From: Palaemon carinicauda
Lineage: Eukaryota > Arthropoda > Malacostraca > Decapoda > Palaemonidae
NCBI RefSeq assembly: GCF_036898095.1
Contig: NC_090746.1
Location: 56,653,899 to 56,717,898 of the forward strand
Reading direction: 5' to 3'
Length of the DNA: 64,000 bases
The position numbers were made by a program, and so were the translations under genes. How positions within the stretch are numbered: position 1 is the stretch's first letter; each line of letters starts with the position of its first letter. A model generated the notes under the pieces. That model made no database searches and was not told the DNA's origin. It worked only from the letters and a program-made list of their open reading frames with translations. Positions 52,605 through 62,715 of the stretch are shown here, piece by piece.

Positions 52605-52888
52605 CTAAAGCAGAGATGTCATCAAAGTAAAATATCAAAACCTTCTAAGGAGCAAAAACTACTTTGCATTAATTTTTCAATGCGTTTCAGTTTTGTGCAG
52701 AAAGAAGTGCAGGTACTAAATTAATTTTCTGCTTGTAGTACAGTACTCCTAAAATCATGAAATTACTGTATTTTGATTTGAAATCCACCGAATTTATAGC
52801 TATATTTCGCTTATATATTTCTGTATACAGTCATTCAGGGCACTTCAAATTTTCTTTTTTTTACTAAACATATAAATACAGTACTTAC
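52605..52888 (-). other. phr: Photolyase intron 1 (284 bp)
   Basis: Donor gtaagt at 52888-52883 and acceptor ending at 52605. It is the only visible photolyase intron free of mobile elements. Confidence 0.85.
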
Positions 52889-52984
52889 ATTCTTTCTTTC
52901 CTCCTCAACACGTGATAGTATATCTAGGTCAGGGCTATCAACCTTTTGCTTTTTTGGAGAAGGTTCTTCGTTTGCTGGTGGCAT
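52889..52984 (-). CDS. phr: Class II CPD photolyase, exon 1 (start codon)
   Basis: ATG at 52984-52982 opens a 32-codon exon: MPPANEEPSPKKQKVDSPDL, then ILSRVEEERKN, ending in phase 0 at a consensus gtaagt donor. The basic PKKQKV stretch resembles a nuclear localisation signal, which fits a nuclear DNA repair enzyme. The start is chosen because the exon has a good donor, the frame joins exon 2 cleanly, and an in-frame stop (TAG in cagttaggt context is not needed) was not relied upon. Upstream, a pyrimidine-rich acceptor (tttctttatacag, ending at 53046) suggests the 5' untranslated region may itself be split by an intron. Confidence 0.88.
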
Positions 52985-53045
52985 CCTGTGGATAATGTAT
53001 TCCTCTTTCCTTTAGTTACTAACAGTACCTGATGCAGTTTAATAC

Positions 53046-53825
53046 CTGTATAAAGAAAAGAAAAGTCAGAAAGGATATAGATTAAACATTACCCAATACA
53101 AAAACCCTCAAGAAAACTACCAGATTGAATCATTTTATTCAAATCTGTTGCACTAAATTTTCAGACTTGAAAAATCCCCATATTATAAGCACTAGTAAAC
53201 AAGTAACAAACAATTGTTTCGTCCTCAAATTGGAATACTTGTACTGCACTGCATATTCTCATTGGTTCCTCAAACACTTCATAAGGCTTAATAACAACTA
53301 TTCTTCCAACAAAATAAAGGTATACAGTACAATGCAAAACTAAAACAAATTATAATTTGAAATTTACATACCATCTATCAGCTATCAGAACTTTGGTTTT
53401 ATAAAATATCTCAAGGATATACATTCTAAATATTAGTAAAGAAAGATGTACAGTATTTTACATTCTTTCATTAGATAACCTAAGAGGAATAAGGGTAAAT
53501 ACTGAATTGCAATGAGTGTAATAAAAAAAATATTAATAAAAATCTTTTAATCTGTTCCATACCAAACATTTTTTTTTCATTATCTGACACCCACTTAAAA
53601 TATTTGTACATACGAAAGCCTAATAATTTATTGTTACAATATACGAGAATATAGGTAAACTACTCATCATTTTTTGAATAGCTACCTGCTGAAATATTTC
53701 CTGCATTGCAAGCAATAGGCCTATTTCCCTGAATAACTTCCATGGCATCACCATTGACTTATACATTGTACAGTACTGTATTCATGTAGGTTAGCCTTAA
53801 ATTTCAGATATCTATTCTGTTTTAT
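53046..53825. other. Upstream region of the photolyase gene, no gene seen
   Basis: AT-rich DNA between the putative 5'-UTR acceptor and the left end of DIRS copy E. It may contain a leader intron, first exon or promoter, but I recognise no specific element. Confidence 0.4.
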
Positions 53826-54066
53826 AAAAATGATATTTTGATTATAAAATGAATTTTTGAATATACTTACCCGGTGAATATATAATAGCTGACGTCTCCG
53901 GCGGCTCGACAGAAAAACACAAAAACTCGCGAGCGATCGCTATGAAGGTTGCGGGTGTGCCCACCAGCGCCAACTATCGGCCAGATACCGCATATACATG
54001 TAAACAGCTCCAGTTCTTCTCATCCCGCTGGGTCTCTATCGGGGAGGAAGGGGGGGCCTTTAATTT

Positions 54067-54165
54067 ATATATTCACCGGGTAAGTATATTCAAAAATTTA
54101 TTTTATAATCAAAATATCATTTTTAAATATTTAACTTAGCCGGTGAATATATAATAGCTGATTCA
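54067..54165 (-). repeat. Copy E internal complementary region (ICR)
   Basis: Contains ttcaccgggtaagtatattc, the inverse of gaatatacttacccggtgaa at the left end (about 53857), followed by a second block (taacttagccggtgaatata) that should be the inverse of the unseen right end. Confidence 0.85.
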
Positions 54166-54553
54166 CACCCATGGTGGTGGGTAGAGACCAGAATTAATAA
54201 AGTTTACAGCGTATATGCTTAGAGTTTTTGACAGTTATATCATAACAAAACCCAAATATATATAGGTACCTGGTAAGGAAGTTGACTTAGACGATTACTC
54301 TGCCTTGTTAGTCTGTCTTCCTCACGAAGCCCAGCGATCCTCTTAGGATGCTGAAAGACTCCCAGGAGCTGAAGTATCAAGGGCTGCAACCCATACAACA
54401 GGACCTCATCAAACCCCTAATCTGGGCGCTCTCAAGAAATGACATTTGACCACCCGCCAAATCAACCAGGATGCGAAAGGCTTCTTAGCCTTCCGTACAA
54501 CCCAAAAACAAGATTAAAAACATTTCAAGAGACAGATTAAAAGGATATTGGAA

Positions 54554-55680
54554 TTAAGGGAATGTAGTGGTAGAACCCTCACCCACTACTGCACTCGCTG
54601 CAACGAATGGACCCAGTGTGTAGCAGTCCTCGTAAAGAGTCTGGACATCTTTTAAGTAAAATGACGCGAATACCGACTTGCTTCTCCAAAAGGTAGCGTC
54701 CATAATACTTTGCAGAGATCTATTTTGCTTAAAGGCCACGGAAATTGCTATAGCTCTTACTTCGTGCGTCTTCACCTTAAGCAAGCATCGGTCTTTTTCA
54801 TTCAAGTGAGAATGAGCCTCTCATATTAAAAATCTGATAAAATATGACAAAGCATTCTTTGACATAGGCAATGATGGTTTCTTAACTGAACACCATAAGG
54901 CCTCAGATCCACCTCGTAAGGACTTAGTACGAGCTAAGTAGAACTTAAGAGCTCTAACTGGACACAGCACTCTTTCAAGTTCGTTGCCTACGATTTCTGA
55001 CAGGCAAGGTATATTAAAAGACTTAGGCCAAGGACGAGAAGGCAGTTCATTTTTGGCCAGGAAACCAAGTTGAAGTGAACATGTGGCTTTTTCTGTAGAA
55101 AAGCCGATGTTCTTACTGAAGGCATGAATTTCACTGACCCTTTTCGCCGAAGCCAAGCACACTAGGAAAAGCGTCTTGAGGGTGAGATCTTTCAGGGAGG
55201 CTGAATGTAATGGCTCAAACCTGTCTGACATGAGGAACCTTAGGACCACGTCTAAGTTCCATCCAGGAGTTGCCATACGACGTTCCTTAGAGGTCTCGAA
55301 AGACTTAAGGAGATCTTGGAGATCTTTATTGTTGGAAAGATCTAAGCCTCTATGACGAAAGACCGAAGCCAACATGCTCCTGTAGCCCTTAATCGTAGGA
55401 GCTGAGAGGGAGCGAACATTTCTCAGATGTAAAAGAAAATCTGCGATTTGGGCTACAGAGGTACTGGAAGAGGACACAGATGCTGACTTGCACCAGTCTC
55501 GAAAGACTTCCCACTTCGACTGGTATACTCTGATGGTAGAAGCTCTCCTAGCTCTCGCAATCGCACTGGCTGCCTCCTTCGAAAAGCCTCGAGCTCTTGA
55601 GAGTCTCTCGATAGTCTGAAGGCAGTCAGACGAAGCGCGGGGAGGCTTTGATGAACATTCTTTACGTGGGGCTGACGTAA
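54554..55680 (-). pseudogene. DIRS tyrosine recombinase (copy E), one in-frame stop
   Basis: Core-binding region: RVYQSKWEVFRDWCKS and APTIKGYRSMLASVF. Catalytic Arg in ASAKRVSEIHAFS; His and Arg in KTHEVRAIAI; Tyr in FASFYLKDV. The two open parts (54821-55924 and 54554-54805) are in the same frame, separated by a single TGA at about 54820. Otherwise all catalytic positions are kept, so the copy is only slightly decayed. The frame upstream of about 55680 overlaps the RNase H-side frame. Confidence 0.85.
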
Positions 55681-55933
55681 GAGATCTACCCTTAGAGGAA
55701 GACTTCTTGGAATGTCTACCAGCCATTGAAGTACCTCGGTGAACCACTCTCTCGCGGGCCAGAGGGGAGCAACCAACGTCAACCTTGTCCCTTCGTGAGA
55801 GGCGAACTTCTGCAGTACCTTGTTGACTATCTTGAATGGTGGGAATGCATATAAGTCCAGATGAGACCAATCCAGTAGGAACGCGTCTATGTGGATCGCC
55901 TCTGGATCTGGGACTGGTGAGCAATAGATCGGT

Positions 55934-55976
55934 TGTGGAGGATTTATTTTTGCTTTATTTTTATTTTGCCAAATCC

Positions 55977-56027
<51 letters not shown>

Positions 56028-57122
56028 TTGTGTTAGCGAGCGAAAGTAGTTAGTGTAACGATCGTTTGTGGTGAGGAAGACTGTTGGTATAAATGAGATT
56101 GTTTGTTTACATTTTTAGTAAGGTTACGACAGTGGTGAATGTTTCGGAGCGAATGCTTTTTTTATTTGACTGCAGCATAAGGCAGTTGTGTGAGAGCTGG
56201 ATTACATTTATATTTTTCTGACCAGCGTGGAAGTGGTTTTTGATTTTCAAAGTAAGTACAGTTTTGTTTATCTTTGCTTGTCGTGATTGTGAATGATAGG
56301 AACAATTTATTATTTATCTTTGATTATAGTGCGATAGTTCAGTTAGCTAGAAGTGTTCGTAAGTGTTTTTCTTTATTTTGGCAGGCTGCGATTCCTCCTT
56401 TGGAGTGACCGAATTTTGAAAGTGGATTTATTATTGATGACCTGGCCTGTACTTAATATTGTTTGGACTTCTCATTTGACTGCACAACCGTTGATGACCT
56501 GGCCTGTTATTTGAGATTCCGATTGATGATGATGATGATGATGATTATAATGATGAGGATGACCACGGTTAATGTTATTGGACAGTCGAATTGACTGTTG
56601 TTATTGTTGGCAATTGGTTACAAAGACTGGTGCCAGTGTGTAGAGTCGGTGGACGATGGTGGCCACACACAAATATTAATTTAAGAAGTTCTCGTATGTT
56701 TTAGTATTGTTTGATTATTTTTGCTGGGTTATATATGACGACTGGTGTTTTAGTGTTGTGATTTTTTTCAGTGTTTAAGTATTTTTCGGTACTGTGTGTG
56801 AAGTAAGTGTTTTCAGTACTGTATGTGGACTGACGGTGTTGGGTATATTTTAAGGCTATTGTTTTCCCGATTATTGGAGAATTCTCGGTACCCTTACGCA
56901 CCGATATCTATTTATCCAGCAAATTTTGTCTGTTGAATTTAATGTGTGATTTTGTTTTCGGTTGCGGTAAATATAGTTTTAAGGTTATGTTTTGTTTGTT
57001 TTTCCCTTCGTGCAATAGTCCAGTTTGAAGTAGAGTCAGGGGAAAGTTTGTATTGTGGGATATTGAGAAAGTAAGAGTGATTAAGGGTGTGGGGGGTTTG
57101 TTTTTGTTGACATCCCGCTACA
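55934..57122 (+). repeat. 5' LTR
   Basis: 1189 bp, starting TGTGGAGGATTTATT and ending catcccgctaca. It contains a (GA)n tract at 55986-56025 and a (GAT)n tract near 56522. A 66-codon antisense frame in both LTRs is regarded as chance. Confidence 0.95.
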
Positions 57123-57128
57123 TTATTT

Positions 57129-57146
57129 TGGCGCCCGAACAGGGAC
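57129..57146 (+). promoter_or_regulatory. Primer-binding site, tRNA-Lys type
   Basis: TGGCGCCCGAACAGGGAC lies six bases after the 5' LTR. It is the 18-base complement of the 3' end of tRNA-Lys (the Lys3-type primer used by several retroelements). It would prime minus-strand cDNA. Confidence 0.92.
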
Positions 57147-57225
57147 TGCTGAGGTGGGATAGAAGCTGGACTGTTGGACGAAGGACGGAATTAGGTTAAG
57201 AATTTAGGATTAAGGTTGATGAAAA

Positions 57226-59016
57226 ATGGAAGAGCAGAACAAGTTACTGAAGGAGGAATTGCGGCTGAGTAAGGAGCGTGAGGAGAGGTTGCTAATAGAG
57301 AATGAGAGGTTGAACTGGGAGAATGCGGCGATGCAGAAGGAGCTTAGGGAGTTAAAGGGGACAGTAGAGAGAGTGGAAGAATGTGTTGAGATGAGGATGC
57401 GAGAGAATGAAGAACGAATGGAGAAACGAATGGAATATATGATGGGGCAAGTCATGGGGATGATGAAAACTATAATGGGTGAAGGTGCAGTCGGAGGAGT
57501 GTCCTCAGCTTCGGGTAATGGGTTGGTAGTGAAAGAGAAGGTTAAGGTAGGTGATAATGGGAAAGGAAGTGATAGTGATAGTAGTAATAGTGATGGTGAT
57601 ATTGAAGATAAGGGAATTAGGCATAGTAAGGATGAACAGAAAGGGGAGAGGAAAGATGAAAGGAAAGGTAAAAGTGATGTGAAGAAAGAGAAGAAAAAGT
57701 ATCAGGCTGATAGCAAGGACGATCGTGAATGGGTGAAAGTGGTAAGTAAGAAAAAGGGTAAGAAGGGAATGGTTAAGGATAGGAATTTAAGTGTGGAAGT
57801 GGATTCATTATATTCGAATGAGGAAGAAGGTAACAAGGGAGTAGACAGTGATGATAGCAGTGAGAATGAACGTGATGTGTGTAAGACTGTGTTTATGAGA
57901 GAGGTACCTCGGTGTGAAAGGTTCAATGAGCATAGCAGTAGGGATGTAAATGATTTTTTCAAGGAGTATGAGAGGTATTGTCAGGATAAGTATGGTGATA
58001 GTAAAAGAGTTTGGGCTAGGGAGTTAGGAGAATATTTGACTGGGTATTTGTTGACGATGTATGGAGTGATAATGAGTGTAGGGGACGTTGATTATGAAAG
58101 TGTGAAAACGAGAATAATTGAGCAGGTAAAACGTATGAAAGGGAGTGTTAAGTATAAGCGTAAGAATGATTTTGATGAGGCAAGGATGAATGCAGGAGAA
58201 GCTATATCAATGTACGTATGTAGGTTGGAAACTTTAGCTAGGAAGAAGTATGGGGATGAAGGTATAAATGAGAATAAGGAGTTAATGAGGAAGTTTTTGG
58301 CAACAGTACCTGAGAATGTGTGTGAATTTATTAATTTGAAACGCAAAGAGAAAATGAGGTGGACGCAAGAGAGATTGACATGGGATGATATACTAGAGAT
58401 AGTTGAGGATTATGAGTTAGATAGGTGCATGAAAGAAAGTAAATCTGTGAGTGTAAGAACTGGAATGGAAGAAAGTGTAATAGAATTTGGTAGTTATAAG
58501 GACGCAATTTTGAGAGGACCAATGAGGGTAGCTGATAATGTAGTAGATAGGAGTGTTAGGGCGAGTAATGTGGGAATACCTGTAAGGACAAATGAAGGGT
58601 TTAGGCAAGGGAATCAGGTTTGGAGGGATAGGAGTGCTAGTGCGCCGCAAGATAGGTCAGGTAGTTGTATCCGTGAAGAGAAGTGTTATAGATGTGGGAA
58701 AGTAGGACATAAGAAGAATGAATGTAGATGGGCTCTTGGTGCTTGTTTTGGATGTGGTGAGGTAGGGCATAGAATTAGCGAGTGCACGAAAGAGAAAGGG
58801 GTAAAATGTTATCGGTGTGGTATGACAGGGCACATAGCGAGTGGATGTCGGAGTAATCGTACAAATGTGATTTGCGGTAATTGTGGTAAGGATGGGCATT
58901 ATGCTAGAATGTGCAAGGAGCCGCGGGGTAAGTGTACTGAATGTGGTGCAGATGGGCATGTAGCTAGAGTATGTAGGAAGAAGGGAGTAAGTCAGCCAGG
59001 ATGTTCGGGAAACTAG
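57226..59016 (+). CDS. gag: Gag protein of the LTR element, five CCHC zinc knuckles
   Basis: 596 residues, intact. Residues 1-75 form a charged coiled coil (repeated Glu/Leu/Arg heptads). Residues about 110-215 are a Lys/Asp/Ser-rich linker. About 220-410 is a capsid-like helical region (VNDFFKEYERYC, ARELGEYLTGYLL, SMYVCRLETLARKKYG). The nucleocapsid has five C-x2-C-x4-H-x4-C knuckles at about 487-583: CYRCGKVGHKKNEC, CFGCGEVGHRISEC, CYRCGMTGHIASGC, CGNCGKDGHYARMC, CTECGADGHVARVC. The ATG at 57226 is the first good start after the leader. The product should package RNA into particles. The stop at 59014 is preceded immediately by a slippery heptamer. Five knuckles is more than the one or two usual in LTR elements. 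Confidence 0.93.
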   Translation: MEEQNKLLKEELRLSKEREERLLIENERLNWENAAMQKELRELKGTVERVEECVEMRMRENEERMEKRMEYMMGQVMGMMKTIMGEGAVGGVSSASGNGLVVKEKVKVGDNGKGSDSDSSNSDGDIEDKGIRHSKDEQKGERKDERKGKSDVKKEKKKYQADSKDDREWVKVVSKKKGKKGMVKDRNLSVEVDSLYSNEEEGNKGVDSDDSSENERDVCKTVFMREVPRCERFNEHSSRDVNDFFKEYERYCQDKYGDSKRVWARELGEYLTGYLLTMYGVIMSVGDVDYESVKTRIIEQVKRMKGSVKYKRKNDFDEARMNAGEAISMYVCRLETLARKKYGDEGINENKELMRKFLATVPENVCEFINLKRKEKMRWTQERLTWDDILEIVEDYELDRCMKESKSVSVRTGMEESVIEFGSYKDAILRGPMRVADNVVDRSVRASNVGIPVRTNEGFRQGNQVWRDRSASAPQDRSGSCIREEKCYRCGKVGHKKNECRWALGACFGCGEVGHRISECTKEKGVKCYRCGMTGHIASGCRSNRTNVICGNCGKDGHYARMCKEPRGKCTECGADGHVARVCRKKGVSQPGCSGN

Positions 59017-59699
59017 AGTGTGAGAGGGTTCAGCTGGGTGAGTCCTCCTGTGTGTGTGGAAGGAATAGGATCAATGTTTGTGAGAATGGGATGAATAATT
59101 GGTTAGAAATGAGCAAGTATGAATCTAGTATGCATGAAAAGTTAGGGCTGGAAAATAAACAATTAGTGTTAGTTGAATATAGGAAAAAGAGGCGTTTGAA
59201 AGTTTTACGTAAGGATGAAAAAAGGGAAAATTTTATAAGTAAAAGTGAGACTAGAAATAAGTATGACAAGGGTGTAAATGTGCAAGTGTGTATGGAAGAT
59301 AAATGTGTTAATACAGATGAATCATGGCTGAGTATGAATGATACCTATAGTGTGTGTGGCTTTTCCTTAGGTGATGTAAAAGAAAGGATGACGAATGCGA
59401 GAGTGAGAGATAAGAGAATGATTAGTAGTATGAATGAATCTTTTGCTAAAGTTGAGAATGTTTTTGATGAAATGGATGAACTGTTTACAGAAATGAGTGT
59501 AATTATAGGGCCAGATGAGAACGAGGTAGATATGATTGTACATGATATATTAGATGATAGTGATTTAGATAGGAATAGTGTTAATGTAGCGAATGATTGT
59601 GATAAGGAAGAAGTGAATGAGAGAGTATATGGAGGCCCAGTTACTCGGAGTAGAGGTCCCGTTCCCGACTGCGACTGGGTTATGAAAAAAATAATGTAA
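59001..59699 (+). CDS. Second ORF of the LTR element, unknown function
   Basis: 232 codons in the -1 frame relative to gag, overlapping it by 16 bases. It may be expressed as a gag fusion by frameshifting or from the ATG at 59001. It is rich in Lys, Asp, Glu, Asn and Met, with a Cys cluster at the start (SSCVCGRNRINVC) and acidic helices in the second half. The end contains GGPVTRSRGPVPDCDW, reminiscent of C-termini of Ty3/gypsy-type integrases, so ORF2 may preserve the two ends of a lost pol. I see no protease DSG/DTG, no YxDD and no integrase zinc motif. Function unknown. Confidence 0.7.
   Translation: MFGKLECERVQLGESSCVCGRNRINVCENGMNNWLEMSKYESSMHEKLGLENKQLVLVEYRKKRRLKVLRKDEKRENFISKSETRNKYDKGVNVQVCMEDKCVNTDESWLSMNDTYSVCGFSLGDVKERMTNARVRDKRMISSMNESFAKVENVFDEMDELFTEMSVIIGPDENEVDMIVHDILDDSDLDRNSVNVANDCDKEEVNERVYGGPVTRSRGPVPDCDWVMKKIM
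59004..59013 (+). promoter_or_regulatory. Putative -1 ribosomal frameshift site (GGGAAAC)
   Basis: The gag reading frame ends tcG GGA AAC TAG, so the heptamer G GGA AAC is in exact X XXY YYZ register, directly before the gag stop. Slippage by -1 enters the second ORF, which is open past this point. The same heptamer serves gag-pro frameshifting in some retroviruses. A downstream stimulatory structure was not proven; gagg/cctc words at about 59025-59050 could pair. Confidence 0.75.
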
Positions 59700-59722
59700 G
59701 TGTTGTGTGAGAAGGATTTGGC

Positions 59723-59740
59723 AAAGTAAGGGGGGAGGAA
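59723..59740 (+). promoter_or_regulatory. Polypurine tract
   Basis: aaagtaaggggggaggaa lies directly before the 3' LTR, the expected plus-strand primer. Confidence 0.88.
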
Positions 59741-59783
59741 TGTGGAGGATTTATTTTTGCTTTATTTTTATTTTGCCAAATCC

Positions 59784-59832
<49 letters not shown>

Positions 59833-60922
59833 TTGTGTTAGCGAGCGAAAGTAGTTAGTGTAACGATCGTTTGTGGTGAGGAAGACTGTTGGTATAAATG
59901 AGATTGTTTGTTTACATTTTTAGTAAGGTTACGACAGTGGTGATGTTTCGGAGCGAATGCTTTTTTTATTTGACTGCAGCATAAGGCAGTTGTGTGAGAG
60001 CTGGTTTACATTTATATTTTTCTGACCAGCGTGGAAGTGGTTTTTGATTTTCAAAGTAAGTACAGTTTTGTTTATCTTTGCTTGTCGTGATTGTGAATGA
60101 TAGGAACAATTTATTATTTATCTTTGATTATAGTGCGATAGTTCAGTTAGCTAGAAGTGTTCGTAAGTGTTTTTCTTTATTTTGGCAGGCTGCGATTCCT
60201 CCTTTGGAGTGACCGAATTTTGAAAGTGGATTTATTATTGATGACCTGGCCTGTACTTAATATTGTTTGGACTTCTCATTTGACTGCACAACCGTTGATG
60301 ACCTGGCCTGTTATTTGAGATTCGATTGATGATGATGATGATGATGATTATAATGATGAGGATGACCACGGTTAATGTTATTGGACAGTCGAATTGACTG
60401 TTGTTATTGTTGGCAATTGGTTACAAAGACTGGTGCCAGTGTGTAGAGTCGGTGGACGATGGTGGCCACACACAAATATTAATTAAGAAGTTCTCGTATG
60501 TTTTAGTATTGTTTGATTATTTTTGCTGGGTTATATATGACGACTGGTGTTTTAGTGTTGTGATTTTTTTCAGTGTTTAAGTATTTTTCGGTACTGTGTG
60601 TGAAGTAAGTGTTTTCAGTACTGTATGTGGACTGACGGTGTTGGGTATATTTTAAGGCTATTGTTTTCCCGATTATTGGAGAATTCTCGGTACCCTTACG
60701 CACCGATATCTATTTATCCAGCAAATTTTGTCTGTTGAATTTAATGTGTGATTTGTTTTCGGTTGCGGTAAATATAGTTTTAAGGTTATGTTTTGTTTGT
60801 TTTTCCCTTCGTGCAATAGTCCAGTTTGAAGTAGAGTCAGGGGAAAGTTTGTATTGTGGGATATTGAGAAAGTAAGAGTGATTAAGGTGTGGGGGGTTTG
60901 TTTTTGTTGACATCCCGCTACA
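59741..60922 (+). repeat. 3' LTR
   Basis: 1182 bp, nearly identical to the 5' LTR. Differences include single-base losses (ggtgatgtttcg for ggtgaatgtttcg, attcgattg for attccgattg, ttaaggtgtg for ttaagggtgtg) and one substitution (ctggtttac for ctggattac). Confidence 0.95.
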
Positions 60923-60926
60923 CGGT

Positions 60927-62430
60927 AACCTTTTGGTCAACTAGGTGGCAAAGAGGTCTATGGTGGGTTGACCCCAAGTCGCCCAAAGACTCTTGCACAC
61001 GTCCTTGTGGAGGGTCCATTCCGTGGGTATCACCTGACCCCTCCGACTGAGACAGTCTGCCAAGACGTTCAAGTCCCCCTGGATGAATCTCGTCAACAGG
61101 GAGATGCCTCGATTTCTTGACCATATGAGAAGGTCCCTTGCGATCTCGTACAGCGTGTGGGAGTGTGTGCCTCCTTGCTTGGAGATGTACGCAAAGCTGT
61201 GGTGTTGTCTGAGTTGACCTCTACCACTTTGTTTCGAAGAATGCTTCGAATTTCATCAAGGCCAAGTGGACTGCTAATAGCTCCTTGCCGTTGATGTGCA
61301 TGCTCTTCTGACTTGAGGTCCACAGACCCGAGCATTCCCGGACCGTCCAGGGTCGCACCCCAACCCAAATCCGACGCGTCTGAGAACAACACGTGGTTTG
61401 GGTTCTTGACTGCTAGGATAGTCCCTCTCTCAGACTGATATTGCTGTCCCACCATTTCAGGCATGCCTTTACTGGTTCGGAGACTGGGATTGATACCGTC
61501 TCTAACGTCTTGTCCTTGTTCCAGTGAGAGGCTAGATGGAACTGGAGAGGCCGAAGGTGTAGTCTCCCTAGCGAGACAAACTGCTCCAGGGATGAGAGAG
61601 TCCCTACGAGACTCATCCAACTCCTGACTGAACAACGTTCTCTTTTCAGCATTAGTTGGACTTTGAGCAGGGCTTGTTCTATTCGGGTGGCAGACGGAAA
61701 AGCCCGAAAAACTGGACTGCGAATCTCCATCCCCAAATATAGAATAGTCTGGGATGGGATCAGTTGGGACTTTTCTAGGTTGACCAAAAGTCCCAACTCC
61801 TTGGCCAGACCCAACGTCCAATGTAGATCCTGCAGACAGCGATGACTGGACGATGCTCTGAGAAGCCAGTCGTCCAAGTACAGGGAGGCTCGATTCCCGA
61901 TAGATGGAGGAATTTTGCCACATTCCTCATGAGCCTCGTAAACACGAGAGGAGCAGGACTGAGGCCAAAGCACAGGGCTCGAAACTGGTACACCACATTC
62001 CTGTAAACAAACCTCAGAAACGGTTGGGAATCCGGGTGTATAGGAATGTGGAAGTACGCATCTCGTAGGTCGAGAGAGACCATCCAGTCTCCCTCTCTGA
62101 CCGCTGCTAAGACGGACTTCGTGGTCTCCATCGTGAATTTTGTTTTGTAACAAAAACGTTGAGCGCACTGACGTCTAGCACCGGCCTCCAACCTCCTGTA
62201 TGCTTTGGACTAGGAAGAGACGGTTGTAAAACCCCGGTGATTGAAGGTCCGAGACTTTCACCACCGCTCCCTTCTCTAGCAACAGAGACACTTCTTGATT
62301 TAGGGCTTGTCTCTTTGACTCCTCTCGGTACCTGGGAGAGAGGTCTATGGGAGTTGTACAAGAGGAGGTTTGCGTACAAACGGTATTTTGTACCCCTCTC
62401 TGAGCAACAGAACAGACTCTTGGTCTGCAC
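60927..62430 (-). pseudogene. DIRS RT-RNase H (copy E), frame-broken
   Basis: RT blocks: GGWRPVLDVSALN, MVSLDLRDAYFHIPIHPDSQ, RALCFGLSPAPLVFTRL and catalytic YLDDWLL, in two frames that switch near 61900. RNase H follows (VVLRRVGFGLG-side frame, then IQGDLNVLADCLSRR) and the WGQPTIDLFAT segment near 60940, which has one in-frame TAG. The LTR element interrupts the codon run directly after LTKRLP; on its other side (55929 downward) the same frame resumes with YCSPVPDPEAI. The gene was therefore already slightly damaged, or was broken soon after insertion. Confidence 0.82.
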
Positions 62431-62715
62431 CCCTCTTCTCCCAGGCCTGCCAGAAGCTCTTCAATCTGGCACCTATCGCTGTCTGAGGCTGTGGCAGTCA
62501 GACTCTGCCACGGGAGGACTTGGCTCCTCTCTTCTTACCTCTCTTTCCCTCGGCACGAGAGCTTCCCCTGCTGGGAGCTCTGCCACGAAAGGGCGGGATA
62601 AATCTAGACGCAGGAGTCTCGATCCTGGGTCTCACAGCAAAGGATGAAGAAGGAGCCCCTTGTCAAGCAGAGGACGCCATCAGGTCATGGGTATCCTTCT
62701 GCACAAGCGAAGCAG

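Larger units (their letters stand above)
55934..60922 (+). mobile_element. LTR retrotransposon lacking pol, young, inserted in DIRS copy E
   Basis: This plus-strand element of 4989 bp is flanked by the duplication CGGT (55930-55933 and 60923-60926). Its two LTRs are nearly identical, with TG...CA ends, followed by a primer-binding site. It has gag, a short second ORF in the -1 frame, and a polypurine tract. There is no protease, reverse transcriptase, RNase H or integrase. It must therefore depend on another element's enzymes. Few LTR differences (mostly single-base indels) indicate a recent insertion. Confidence 0.93.

Noticed and set aside
56701..56901. 66-codon antisense frame, identical at 60503-60703
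   Set aside because: It sits in both LTRs, so identity follows from LTR duplication. Composition is unlike a protein domain.
55934..60922. Possible endogenous retrovirus because the primer site equals the tRNA-Lys type known from lentiviruses
   Set aside because: There is no pol or env, and primer type alone is shared by many LTR retrotransposons. It is described as a non-autonomous LTR element.
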